Positions 51,947 to 60,241 of a stretch of DNA of 64,000 nt are shown here, in pieces. Position 1 is the stretch's first letter; each line of letters begins with the position of its first letter. The notes below the pieces were generated by a model. The model was not told the origin of the DNA and ran no database searches. It saw only the letters and a program-made list of their open reading frames with translations. The DNA is from Paramicrobacterium fandaimingii. Lineage in GTDB: Bacteria; Actinomycetota; Actinomycetes; Actinomycetales; Microbacteriaceae. The DNA is taken from assembly GCF_011751745.2 (NCBI RefSeq), contig NZ_CP061170.1, forward strand, positions 2,046,001-2,110,000, read 5' to 3'. Position numbers and translations under genes: made by a program.

Positions 51947-53457
51947 TTTCGGTTCTCCTTCTTCGCCGAGCGCTGAGTCTGGATGCGCGGCTTCGTTGGG
52001 CTGACCGCAGCGGTCTGCTCTGATGCCGACGCAAGGTACGCGGCAAGCCCATGGCGCCCGCCCTCACGTCCGTAGCCCGATTCTTTGTACCCTCCGAATG
52101 GGCTTGAGGGGTCGAACCTATTGAAGGTGTTTGCCCAGATGACCCCCGCGCGCAGCTTGTCGGCCACGGCGAGAATTCGGCTTCCCTTATCGCTCCAGAT
52201 TCCGGCAGACAGTCCGTACGGGGTGTTGTTCGCCTTGGCGATAGCCTCGTCAGGTGTCCGGAACGTCAGCACGGAGAGCACCGGTCCGAAGATCTCTTCG
52301 CGAGCGATTCTGTGCGATGTCGATACGCCGGTGAAGATCGTCGGAGCGAACCAATAGCCGCTCGACGGCAGCTCGCACGGTGCGCTCCATCGTTCGGCGC
52401 CTTCGGCTTCCCCCGCCTGTGTCAGCTCGGTGATGCGCGCGAGTTGCTCCGCCGAGTTGATGGCGCCGATATCGGTGTTCTTATCGAGCGGATCTCCGAG
52501 TCGCAGCGTCGACAGCCGGTTCTTGAGCCGATCGACGACCTCATCGTGAATGCTCTCCTGCACGAGCAGACGAGATCCGGCACAGCACACATGACCCTGA
52601 TTGAAGAAGATTCCGTTGACGATCCCCTCGATAGCCTGGTCGATGGGAGCATCGTCGAACACAATGTTCGCCGCCTTGCCTCCCAGCTCAAGCGTGAGCT
52701 TCTTGCCGGTTCCCGCCACCGACTTGGCAATCGCGCGGCCCACCCCCGTCGACCCGGTGAACGCAACCTTGTTCACGTCAGGATGCCGGACGAGAGCTTC
52801 ACCCGTCGATCCCGCACCCGTGATGATGTTCACAACACCAGCCGGAAGGCCGGCCTGCTGCACGATCTCGGCGAAGAGCAGTGCTGTCAGCGACGTGGTC
52901 TCCGCTGGCTTGAGCACGACGGTGTTGCCCGCGGCAAGCGCCGGAGCGATCTTCCACGACAGCATCAGCAGCGGGAAGTTCCACGGAATAACCTGTCCGG
53001 CGACCCCGAGCGAGCGCGGGTGAGCTCCGAGCCCCGCGTAGTCGAGCTTGTCTGCCCATCCGGCGTAGTAGAAGAACCACGCGGCGACAAGCGGAACATC
53101 GACGTCGCGGCTTTCCTTGATCGGCTTGCCGTTGTCGAGGCTCTCGGCGACAGCGAGCTCGCGAGCCCGCTCTTGCACAAGGCGGGCAATTCGGAAGAGA
53201 TACTTGCCGCGATCGGCACCGGACATCTTCGACCAGACACGGTCGTATGCCGTCCGCGCCGCCGTGACGGCTCGATCGACATCGGACTCGTCAGCAGTCT
53301 GCACCGTTGCAATTGCGCGTTCGTCAGCAGGTGAGAGCGTTTGGAACGTCTTTCCTGATCCCTCGACGAAGTCACCGCCGATGAACAGACCGTACTCGTC
53401 CTTCAGATTCAGAATCGCCGTCGACTCGGGTGCCGGGGCGTATTCAAGGAAGCTCAT
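51943..53457 (-). CDS. Aldehyde dehydrogenase of the deoxyribose operon
   Basis: A 504-residue NAD(P)+-dependent ALDH. The catalytic Cys is Cys291 in NQGHVCCAGSR and the general base Glu257 in LTLELGGKAANIVF; VIPWNFPLLMLSWKIAPALAAGNTVVLKPAE and FTGSTGVG complete the signature. Next to deoC it probably oxidises the acetaldehyde released from deoxyribose-5-phosphate. The C terminus carries a basic, low-complexity tail of about 20 residues. The start at 53457 is preceded by AGGCGAG; an upstream frame without ALDH similarity is ignored. Coupled to the short ALDH. Confidence 0.92.
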   Translation of the reverse strand: MSFLEYAPAPESTAILNLKDEYGLFIGGDFVEGSGKTFQTLSPADERAIATVQTADESDVDRAVTAARTAYDRVWSKMSGADRGKYLFRIARLVQERARELAVAESLDNGKPIKESRDVDVPLVAAWFFYYAGWADKLDYAGLGAHPRSLGVAGQVIPWNFPLLMLSWKIAPALAAGNTVVLKPAETTSLTALLFAEIVQQAGLPAGVVNIITGAGSTGEALVRHPDVNKVAFTGSTGVGRAIAKSVAGTGKKLTLELGGKAANIVFDDAPIDQAIEGIVNGIFFNQGHVCCAGSRLLVQESIHDEVVDRLKNRLSTLRLGDPLDKNTDIGAINSAEQLARITELTQAGEAEGAERWSAPCELPSSGYWFAPTIFTGVSTSHRIAREEIFGPVLSVLTFRTPDEAIAKANNTPYGLSAGIWSDKGSRILAVADKLRAGVIWANTFNRFDPSSPFGGYKESGYGREGGRHGLAAYLASASEQTAAVSPTKPRIQTQRSAKKENRK

Positions 53458-53477
53458 AATGTTCTCGCCTTTCCGAG

Positions 53478-54470
53478 TCAGTCGATTGTGACGTAGTCGG
53501 GGCCGGAGTAGTGGCCCGTCGCCAATTTCTGCCGTTGCAGAAGCATGTCGTTCAAGAGGCTCGATGCGCCGAAGCGGAACAGCTTGGGCGTCAGCCAGTC
53601 TTCGCCACACGTTTCGGCGACCGTCACAATGAACTTGATGGCGTCTTTCGACGTGCGGATTCCGCCGGCCGGCTTCACGCCAACGCGTTCCCCTGTCAGA
53701 CGATGCCAATCGCGCACCACCTCGAGCATCAGCAGCGTGACAGGGAGCGTCGCCGCGGGCGAGACCTTGCCCGTCGAGGTCTTGATGAAGTCGGCTCCCG
53801 CAAGGATCGCCAGCCACGACGCACGACGCACGTTGTCATAGGTGTTCAGCTCGCCGGTCTCGAGAATCACCTTGAGGTGCGCAAAGCTGCCGTCATCTCG
53901 GCGGCATGCACGCTTGACAGCGACGATCTCGTCGAACACCTGGGAATAGCGTCCACTCAGAAAAGCTCCGCGGTCGATGACCATGTCGATCTCATCGGCG
54001 CCCGCGGCGACAGCATCCGCAGTGTCGGCAAGCTTCACACGCAGCGATGCACGACCAGAGGGAAACGCCGTGGCGACCGCCGCGACAGAGATCTCCGTGT
54101 GCGCGGCACCCAAGGCGTCGATCGCTACGGGCACCATATCGCCGTAGACGCACACTGCTGCGGGGCGCGGGCAGCCCGGGTCCGTCGAATCCGGTGTCAG
54201 CGCCTTACCCACGAGCGAACGCACCTTCCCCGGTGTATCCGCGCCTTCCAGAGTGGTCAGGTCAATCATCGAGATGATCGTGTCGATGGCCCACGCCTTC
54301 GACTCCTTCTTGATTGAACGGGTTCCCAGAGCAGCGGCACGCTGCTCAAGGCCGACGGCGTCAACACCAGGGATTCCTTCAAGGTATCGGCGGAGGCTCG
54401 CATCGGTCACCGGCCCGTCGAAAAGCTCGAGCGCGCGGGTTCGCGGGGCGATCGCGGAATCGTCAGTCAT
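53478..54470 (-). CDS. deoC: Deoxyribose-phosphate aldolase
   Basis: A 330-residue class I aldolase that splits 2-deoxy-D-ribose 5-phosphate into acetaldehyde and glyceraldehyde 3-phosphate. The Schiff-base Lys is in GADFIKTSTGKVSP and the second catalytic Lys in VGVKPAGGIRT; ADEIDMVIDRGAFLSG supplies the catalytic Asp. About 80 residues longer at the N terminus than E. coli DeoC, as in eukaryote-like forms. The ATG at 54470 overlaps the regulator stop by 8 bases and has AAGGA upstream. Confidence 0.95.
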   Translation of the reverse strand: MTDDSAIAPRTRALELFDGPVTDASLRRYLEGIPGVDAVGLEQRAAALGTRSIKKESKAWAIDTIISMIDLTTLEGADTPGKVRSLVGKALTPDSTDPGCPRPAAVCVYGDMVPVAIDALGAAHTEISVAAVATAFPSGRASLRVKLADTADAVAAGADEIDMVIDRGAFLSGRYSQVFDEIVAVKRACRRDDGSFAHLKVILETGELNTYDNVRRASWLAILAGADFIKTSTGKVSPAATLPVTLLMLEVVRDWHRLTGERVGVKPAGGIRTSKDAIKFIVTVAETCGEDWLTPKLFRFGASSLLNDMLLQRQKLATGHYSGPDYVTID

Positions 54471-55458
54471 TGCTGTCCTTGTCGTGTCGGGATTCATCGC
54501 TTGAGTCAGTGAGCAGGTCGACGGCTGTCGCTTCGTCTGTCACCAGCGCCGTGCACAGGCCGCCCTGCACAATGGCTCTCGTCACCGCATGCTTCGATTC
54601 GCCCGAGACCACGAGAATTGCCGTCTCGGCCTTTCGCAGCGATGCGAGCCCGAGCCCCAGCGTTCTGTGGTCGAGCGCCGGGTCGACGATCATGCCCTCG
54701 GCGTTGATGTAGCGGCCCCAGACGTCGCCGACGGCACCTCGGCGCACCAGCTCATCCATCTCGCCCGTGTGGAGGTATCCGCTCTGAATGTGGGCGGAGC
54801 TGTGGTCTGCGGGCCCCGCGCTGAACAGGTAGGCCGTGGCCTCGGCTGCCTGGTCGAGAACACCGGCGACCGTGCGATCGTTCTCGATGCTGACCTTTGT
54901 CTCGACGCGCTCGAGAATCGCGGGGCTCGGCAGGAGCGTTGCCTCCCCCGATGCCTTGCGTGCGATCTCGACCGCCGTTGCGGCTGCCGTGCCCGCACGT
55001 TGATTCACGCTCACGCCGCCGTTTACCTGCACGACATTCACTCCGATCGCCCACTGCTCGTTCAGCAGAGACGCGACGTCGTGCAGCGTTCGGCCCCAGC
55101 TGATGCCGAGGGTTCGCGGCACGGGCCGCAGCGCCGCGAGGTAGTCGGCAGCGCCCTGCGCGACGCGCTCGCGCAGCTCGCTCTCGCCTCGCGCACCGGC
55201 GAGGGGCACGACGACAGCATCCGTCAGTCCGTGTCTGGTGCGCAACTGGCGCTCAAGCGAGAGCTTGCGGGCGCGCGGGTGCACGATTTCGATGCGAATG
55301 TAGCCGTTTTCTCGCGCCGAGGCGAGCAGACGCCCGACCTTCCAGCGCGTCAGCCCGAGAATGGCGCCGACTTCGTCTTGAGTCTTGTCTTCGTCGTAAT
55401 ACAGCTCTGCCGCACGAATCGAGAGGAGCTCGTCGTCGGCAGTGTCAATACGGGGCAT
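54463..55458 (-). CDS. SorC/DeoR family sugar-binding transcriptional regulator
   Basis: A 331-residue SorC-type regulator: N-terminal helix-turn-helix (LYYDEDKTQDEVGAILGLTRWKVGRLLASARENGYIRIEI) and a C-terminal sugar-phosphate-binding domain (LGISWGRTLHDVASLL, VNGGVSVNQRAGTAAATAVEIARKASGEATLLPSPAI). It heads the deoC-ALDH-ALDH operon and by analogy with Bacillus DeoR would respond to deoxyribose 5-phosphate. GGAG precedes ATG 55458. A perfect palindrome 66 bp upstream is a plausible autoregulatory operator. Confidence 0.9.
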   Translation of the reverse strand: MPRIDTADDELLSIRAAELYYDEDKTQDEVGAILGLTRWKVGRLLASARENGYIRIEIVHPRARKLSLERQLRTRHGLTDAVVVPLAGARGESELRERVAQGAADYLAALRPVPRTLGISWGRTLHDVASLLNEQWAIGVNVVQVNGGVSVNQRAGTAAATAVEIARKASGEATLLPSPAILERVETKVSIENDRTVAGVLDQAAEATAYLFSAGPADHSSAHIQSGYLHTGEMDELVRRGAVGDVWGRYINAEGMIVDPALDHRTLGLGLASLRKAETAILVVSGESKHAVTRAIVQGGLCTALVTDEATAVDLLTDSSDESRHDKDSND

Positions 55459-55523
55459 AGCGGTCTCCTCTCGCACTCAGCGTAGACAGACCCCGTGCTC
55501 ACATCAACACTCGTAGCCCATTC

Positions 55524-55537
55524 TGCTCATATGAGCA
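55524..55537. promoter_or_regulatory. Palindromic operator candidate of the deoxyribose operon
   Basis: TGCTCATATGAGCA, a perfect 14-bp palindrome centred 73 bp upstream of the regulator start, between it and the MFS gene stop. Its size fits a SorC-family site. Confidence 0.5.
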
Positions 55538-55566
55538 CGCAAGGCGCGGATGCTGCGCGTTCGCTG

Positions 55567-56781
55567 TCACCTCGTGAGTTCGTCATCGATCATGCGCCGA
55601 GCGCCGATGACCCACCCAGCCCACACCGGCGGAAGCGCAAGCAGGCCCAACACCATGATCGGAATCGTCCACCCGCCCGTGAGCGCGTGCAGGCCGCTGA
55701 TCAGCACGGGGAACAGTGCAGCGATCACGTAGCCGCAGCCCTGAACGAAGCCGCTCACCGCGATCACCGTCTGATGGCTGCGCGAACGCAGATTGATCAG
55801 TGTGAGCGCGAGGGGGAACCAAAGCGGCCCCGCACCGAGAAGCGCCACCCACAGCCACGTCATCGAGTGCGGAACCAGAAGAAGGCCTGTCGCTCCCGAG
55901 AGGATGAAGACCGAACCAAGCCAGACGAGTCCCGCGGGTCGCCTCACGCGCGTCGCCAACTGCGGCATGATGATCGCCGCGGGGAGGCCGAGAAATCCGA
56001 AGAGGCTAAGCAGCACTCCCCCAACCGCTGGCGCGACGCCCGCGACATCCGTGAGGATCTGCGGGAGCAGAGCAAAGGACGTGTACGCAACAGACGATGA
56101 CGACGCGAAGGTGACGGCCAGAGCCCACACCGTGCGCGAACGGGACACCCGCTTGGCAGCCACATCACCGAGCTCGGCGATGCCCGGGTCGTTTCGCGCC
56201 AGCCGGCGATCGATTGCGGCACGAACCACCCACGGCACGAGGCCAAGCACTGCGAGCATTCCCCAGACGCCGATGGAGAACTGCCACGACACGGCCTGAG
56301 CCATCGGCACAGCGACAAGAGGCGGAACGAACGTCGATATCGACAGCACGGTCGTGTACACGGCAGTCATCTGCCCGAGTCGATCTGAGAAGTACTTCTT
56401 CACGACGGCGGGCAGCAGCACATTGCCCGCGCCAATTGCCGCGAAGCAGAGAATGCTGCCGCCGAGAAGCGAGCCGAAGCTCCACGCGAATCCGCGCAGA
56501 GCGTGGCCGACAAGCATCACGGCCAGAAGGCCGACAAGCAGCTCCTCAAGCGGAAATCGTCGCGCGAGCGACGGGGTGATGAGCCCGAAGACAGCGAAGC
56601 AGAGCGGCGGGAGCATGCCGAGCACACCGAGGCCGACGGCCCCACCGTGCAGATCGGCGTCGATCGCATCATAAACGGGAGACAGAGCGGCAACGGCCGT
56701 ACGAAGATTCGCGGCCACCAGAATGAGCCCCACAAACGCGAGACTTCGCCCCGCCCACAAATTTCGACGCTCTCCCGACAC
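55567..56781 (-). CDS. MFS transporter, CynX/NimT-like
   Basis: A 404-residue major facilitator protein with twelve predicted helices. GLILVAANLRTAVAALSPVYDAIDADL at the start and the short loop PSLARRFPLEELLVG between helices two and three, followed by VKKYFSDRLGQMTAVYTTVLSI, fit the CynX/NimT (cyanate/2-nitroimidazole) subfamily. Substrate unknown. GTG start with a TAGGCT box exactly 6 nt upstream; the -10 box overlaps that of the divergent gene. Confidence 0.88.
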   Translation of the reverse strand: MSGERRNLWAGRSLAFVGLILVAANLRTAVAALSPVYDAIDADLHGGAVGLGVLGMLPPLCFAVFGLITPSLARRFPLEELLVGLLAVMLVGHALRGFAWSFGSLLGGSILCFAAIGAGNVLLPAVVKKYFSDRLGQMTAVYTTVLSISTFVPPLVAVPMAQAVSWQFSIGVWGMLAVLGLVPWVVRAAIDRRLARNDPGIAELGDVAAKRVSRSRTVWALAVTFASSSSVAYTSFALLPQILTDVAGVAPAVGGVLLSLFGFLGLPAAIIMPQLATRVRRPAGLVWLGSVFILSGATGLLLVPHSMTWLWVALLGAGPLWFPLALTLINLRSRSHQTVIAVSGFVQGCGYVIAALFPVLISGLHALTGGWTIPIMVLGLLALPPVWAGWVIGARRMIDDELTR

Positions 56782-56787
56782 CGAATC

Positions 56788-56797
56788 AGCCTACTCT
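56788..56797. promoter_or_regulatory. Overlapping back-to-back -10 boxes
   Basis: Minus-strand TAGGCT (56793-56788) is 6 nt before the MFS GTG, and plus-strand TACTCT (56792-56797) is 6 nt before the ATG at 56804. The boxes share positions 56792-56793, so polymerase could occupy only one promoter at a time. The whole intergenic gap is 22 bp. Confidence 0.55.
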
Positions 56798-56803
56798 GGA
56801 GAT

Positions 56804-57472
56804 ATGACGCGGACAGATATGGACGACGCCGTCGGACGAGCACTCGCCGTCGTACGAGACGGCGTTGCCACGCTGAACGATGACCAATGGGCAGCACCGT
56901 CGCTGTGCGAGGGGTGGAGCGTCAAGGCTGCTGTCGCGCACCTCGTGTGGCGAGTTTCGGCGTCGTCTCGCGAAATGATCGACGACATCGCACGCGCGAG
57001 CTTCACGAGCAGGCAGCTGAATCCTTCTCACGCAATGGCCGATATCGCACTGTCGATTGCCGAGACGCGCTCAACAAGCGAGCTCGTCGACGACCTCACG
57101 CTCATCTCACGCCGCATCAGCACGGGCGATCAGCGCGGCTCCTCCCCCCGGCTGCTCGAGACCATCGTGCACGGCTATGACGCCGCGCATCCGATCGGGC
57201 TGCGACTGCGCTTCGACGACGAGGCAACGTTCACGGTTGCCACTCTGGCGCGCCGCACAGCCTCACGGGACGTGCGGACTCTGCTGCGGCACCGTGTGCT
57301 CGCGGCATCCGATGCCGGTTGGTCGATCGGTCGCGGCGATCAGCACATTGATGGAACAGCCGAGAGCATCATCCTCTACCTCACGGGTCGACGCTCCATT
57401 GACCCGTCGACTCGCCCGGTGCGCATCATCGCCCCGCTTCGGCCCGGAGCGCCGTCACCCGGCTTCGCCTGA
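56804..57472 (+). CDS. Maleylpyruvate isomerase-family mycothiol-dependent enzyme
   Basis: A 222-residue DinB-fold protein. The N-terminal helix pattern ALAVVRDGVATLNDDQWAAPSLCEGWSVKAAVAHLVWR, with the metal-binding His in AAVAHLVW, and the later His in ETIVHGYDAAHPIG match the family annotated as mycothiol-dependent maleylpyruvate isomerase-like. The C terminus is the sterol-carrier-like portion (DGTAESIILYLTGR). Specific reaction unknown. Leaderless start pattern. It abuts the convergent ribF stop exactly (no gap). Confidence 0.82.
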   Translation: MTRTDMDDAVGRALAVVRDGVATLNDDQWAAPSLCEGWSVKAAVAHLVWRVSASSREMIDDIARASFTSRQLNPSHAMADIALSIAETRSTSELVDDLTLISRRISTGDQRGSSPRLLETIVHGYDAAHPIGLRLRFDDEATFTVATLARRTASRDVRTLLRHRVLAASDAGWSIGRGDQHIDGTAESIILYLTGRRSIDPSTRPVRIIAPLRPGAPSPGFA

Positions 57473-58402
57473 TCAGACGAGAATCGAACGAGCGCGAGAA
57501 ACATCATCGTGCATCTGCGCGATGAGCGGTGGGATGCCGCCAAACGCAACCATTCCGCGAATTCGCTCGACGAACTCAACATCGACGACACGGCCGTAGA
57601 GGTCGCGATCCTGATCAAGAAGATGCGCCTCCACCTGCTTCTGGGCGACACCGTCGAATGTCGGGTTGTTTCCGACAGACACGGCCGCAGCGTGCCAGAC
57701 GCCGTCAACAAGCATCCGCCCGGCATAAACGCCGTCGTCGGGAATCAGCCCCTGGACGTCAGGCGACAGATTCGCCGTCGGGAACCCCAGCTCACGACCG
57801 CGCTTCGCCCCGTGCACAACGAGGCCGCGAACGGAATGTGGCCGACCGAGCAGCTGGGCTGCCGTGCCGACATCGCCCGCAGCCAGCAGCTCTCTCACCC
57901 AGGTCGACGACACGCGGCGATCCCCGAACGGCGCGACATCGGAAATGCTCAGCACCTCGAAGCCGTGAGAGGGCGCCATCTCGCGAAGCAGAGCGACGTT
58001 GCCAGAACCCTTGTGACCAAAGCGAAAATCATCTCCGACGAAGACGGCCTCGGCGTGCAGCGCACCGACGATCAGCTCTGTCACGAACTCCTCGGCCGGC
58101 TGGGCCGAGCGCGCGGCGTCGAAGCGCAGAACCAGACACGCATCGACACCGGTCTCCGTGAGCAAGTCAAGCTTCTGCTCGAGACTCACCAGTGGATCTG
58201 GGCACACCTGCGGGGCGACAATCGACAGCGGATTGCGGTCGAACGTGATGACAACGCTCGCGAGACCGCGCTCGCCTGCGATCTCCTGCAGCTGAGACAC
58301 GATGGCGCGATGCCCAGCGTGAACGCCATCGAACTTCCCGATCGTCACGGCGCTCGGGCCGAAGTCAGCGGGAATCTCGTCGAGTCCGTGGAAAATGATC
58401 AT
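57473..58402 (-). CDS. ribF: Bifunctional riboflavin kinase/FMN adenylyltransferase
   Basis: A 309-residue enzyme making FMN and FAD. The N-terminal adenylyltransferase has VTIGKFDGVHAGHRAIVS (nucleotidyltransferase G-x-F-D-G-x-H), FVGDDFRFGHKGSGNVALL and SSTWVRELLAAGDV; the C-terminal flavokinase has GRELGFPTANLSPD and the VSVGNNPTF strand. ATG 58402 overlaps the upstream membrane protein gene by ATGA. Normally rpsO follows closely; here it lies about 33.6 kb away. Confidence 0.95.
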   Translation of the reverse strand: MIIFHGLDEIPADFGPSAVTIGKFDGVHAGHRAIVSQLQEIAGERGLASVVITFDRNPLSIVAPQVCPDPLVSLEQKLDLLTETGVDACLVLRFDAARSAQPAEEFVTELIVGALHAEAVFVGDDFRFGHKGSGNVALLREMAPSHGFEVLSISDVAPFGDRRVSSTWVRELLAAGDVGTAAQLLGRPHSVRGLVVHGAKRGRELGFPTANLSPDVQGLIPDDGVYAGRMLVDGVWHAAAVSVGNNPTFDGVAQKQVEAHLLDQDRDLYGRVVDVEFVERIRGMVAFGGIPPLIAQMHDDVSRARSILV

Positions 58403-58836
58403 CGGGCGTCCTCTCTGGCGGACTGCGACCGCAGCCAGATCATGCCGAGCACAGGCAGAATGAGCGGAATAAAGAGATAGCCTCGGCCATAGACGCTCCA
58501 CACCGTGTCGTGCGGAAACCACGTGGCCTCGACGAGACTGAGCGTTCCGACAACCAGCACGCCGATCAGTTCAAACGTGATCGTCGCCCAGGCAACTCGA
58601 TGCCAGGGCTTCGTCCGTCTCACAAGAGCGACGGTGGCAACGATGTAGACGACGGCCGAGAGCGCCGAAAGAGCGTATGCGAGCGGTGCTTCGTCGAACT
58701 TCGCAACAATCTGAACAAACGACCGCCCTGTGGCAGCGAGGGCGAGAACGGCGTAGACCGCAACGAGAGCCCGCCCAATGCCGGACATGGCCTGGCGTCG
58801 GGCGCCTCGCGTGAGGCTCGAAGGAGAGGGAGACAT
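58399..58836 (-). CDS. Four-helix membrane protein between truB and ribF
   Basis: A 145-residue protein with four hydrophobic segments (about 24-40, 54-74, 84-104, 121-137). The stop overlaps the ribF start (ATGA), so ribF translation is coupled to it. ATG 58836 chosen; a TTG two codons upstream is possible. No motif recognised. Its position inside a conserved RNA-modification/flavin operon suggests cotranscription, not a shared function. Confidence 0.6.
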   Translation of the reverse strand: MSPSPSSLTRGARRQAMSGIGRALVAVYAVLALAATGRSFVQIVAKFDEAPLAYALSALSAVVYIVATVALVRRTKPWHRVAWATITFELIGVLVVGTLSLVEATWFPHDTVWSVYGRGYLFIPLILPVLGMIWLRSQSAREDAR

Positions 58837-58859
58837 AACCAATTGATTCTACCCGCGGA

Positions 58860-59219
58860 TCAGGCGCCCCAGATCTGCTGCATGCGATACACCATAATGC
58901 CGACAGTCACGCATCCGGCTCCGAGGATCACCGTCGCCCAGCGTGACCGATCAATGAGGGCCCAGAACACGGCCGCGGGCGGCACAAGCAGCGCGCTCAC
59001 CTGGTAGGTGTAAAACTCGAGCAGACTTCCCGATGCGGAGTTTCCGGTTGACGGCGCAATGAACGACATGACGAACTGGGCAATCAGCAGCAGTTCGACG
59101 AGAACAATGGAGCCCATCGTCAGATCGTTCGGAACTCGACCGACAAGGCCAAGCACGATGCACAGCAGCGCAGCGAGCCCGGCGATCCCCACTTGAATCA
59201 GAGTGAACCCGATGATCAT
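58860..59219 (-). CDS. Small membrane protein coupled to truB
   Basis: A 119-residue protein with four hydrophobic segments (about 7-27, 35-56, 71-88, 94-111). Its ATG overlaps the truB stop by ATGA. The pattern LDRSRWATVILGAGCVTVGIMVYRMQQIW near the C terminus is compact, but no family is recognised. Together with the next gene it forms a pair of small membrane proteins inserted between truB and ribF. Confidence 0.6.
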   Translation of the reverse strand: MIIGFTLIQVGIAGLAALLCIVLGLVGRVPNDLTMGSIVLVELLLIAQFVMSFIAPSTGNSASGSLLEFYTYQVSALLVPPAAVFWALIDRSRWATVILGAGCVTVGIMVYRMQQIWGA

Positions 59220-60127
59220 CGGTCGTCGTACTCGTCGTCGGGAAAGTTCACGAGGCTTCGAACGTCACTGCCGCGCACGTGGACGAGGCCGATGAGCCGA
59301 TCGTGCTCCGTGAGCGCCGCAATCGGGCCGTCCACGTCGGGCAGGCCCCGCGAATCGATGCGCTGCCCATGCCCGAGCGCTCGGGCGCGCTCGTCGTCAA
59401 GCGTTGCGACGGGAAAAAGCATGCGCGCCGCCTGTGCTGGCGGCAGCATCGAGTCCGCAACGACGAGACCGTCAAGCTCGCTCGCATCGGCAACCGCGAA
59501 CGGCCCGATGCGCGTGCGCCGCAGGCGAGTGAGATGCCCGCCGACCACGAGGGACTCACCGATGTCACGGGCAAGCGCGCGAACGTAGGTTCCGCTCGAG
59601 CATGTGACACGGACGTCGATGTCAATGTGCTCCGGCGACCGCCGAACGTCCTCGAGTTCGAACTCCGAGATGGTGACTGTCCGAGCCTTCAGCTCAACGG
59701 TCTCACCGGCCCGAGCGCGTGCATAGGCCCGCTTTCCGTCGATTTTGATGGCGCTCACCGTTGAGGGAACCTGCTCGATCTCACCGGTCAGCGCTGCGAT
59801 CTCCGTCGCAATCGCGTCCTGATCGATGGCGGCGATGTCGTCAGAAGACGCCAGTCCCGACAGCTCGCCTTCTGCATCGTCAGTCGAGCTCGACTGTCCG
59901 AGTCGAATCGTTGCACTGTACTGCTTGTCGCAACCGACGATATAGGTGAGCAAGCGAGTCGATGAGCCCACCCCGAGAATGAGCAGGCCCGTCGCCATCG
60001 GGTCGAGAGTTCCCGCATGACCGACCTTGCGCGTTCCGGCGAGCCGCCGCGTGCGGGCGACAACGTCGTGACTCGTATGGGCAGGCGGTTTGTCGATGAG
60101 CAGCAGGCCGCTTGATGTCACGGACAT
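59216..60127 (-). CDS. truB: tRNA pseudouridine(55) synthase
   Basis: A 303-residue pseudouridine synthase modifying U55 in the T-loop of tRNAs. The catalytic Asp42 lies in VGHAGTLDPMATGLL; LIDKPPAHTSHDVV, RLGQSSSTDDAEGE and VTCSSGTYVRALARDIG are further TruB motifs, and a C-terminal PUA-like part follows. ATG 60127 has GGTGG upstream. A possible 30-codon leader peptide overlaps its start. Coupled to a small membrane protein gene downstream. Confidence 0.95.
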   Translation of the reverse strand: MSVTSSGLLLIDKPPAHTSHDVVARTRRLAGTRKVGHAGTLDPMATGLLILGVGSSTRLLTYIVGCDKQYSATIRLGQSSSTDDAEGELSGLASSDDIAAIDQDAIATEIAALTGEIEQVPSTVSAIKIDGKRAYARARAGETVELKARTVTISEFELEDVRRSPEHIDIDVRVTCSSGTYVRALARDIGESLVVGGHLTRLRRTRIGPFAVADASELDGLVVADSMLPPAQAARMLFPVATLDDERARALGHGQRIDSRGLPDVDGPIAALTEHDRLIGLVHVRGSDVRSLVNFPDDEYDDR

Positions 60128-60210
60128 CTACGGCCACCGTCCTCGCCGAAACCCGAGAAGATGAGCGCGGAAAACGGGGTGCGCACGAGCCGAGCGCGGG
60201 CTGTTGTCAT
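60118..60210 (-). CDS. Possible leader peptide upstream of and overlapping truB
   Basis: A 30-codon frame (MTTARARLVRTPFSALIF, ending GGRRCP) starts 7 nt after a TAGGCT -10 box, the distance expected for a leaderless mRNA. It ends 10 bases inside truB, in another frame, so termination would place ribosomes near the truB ATG. Evidence is positional only; composition is not strongly coding. Confidence 0.3.
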   Translation of the reverse strand: MTTARARLVRTPFSALIFSGFGEDGGRRCP

Positions 60211-60217
60211 GCTTTCG

Positions 60218-60235
60218 AGCCTACCCGCTTAGGCT
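60218..60235. promoter_or_regulatory. Divergent leaderless-type promoters of truB and mutY
   Basis: AGCCTA-N6-TAGGCT forms a palindrome made of two outward-facing TAGGCT -10 boxes. The plus-strand box is 6 nt before the mutY GTG; the minus-strand box is 7 nt before an ATG at 60210. Confidence 0.5.
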
Positions 60236-60241
60236 GGAGCG

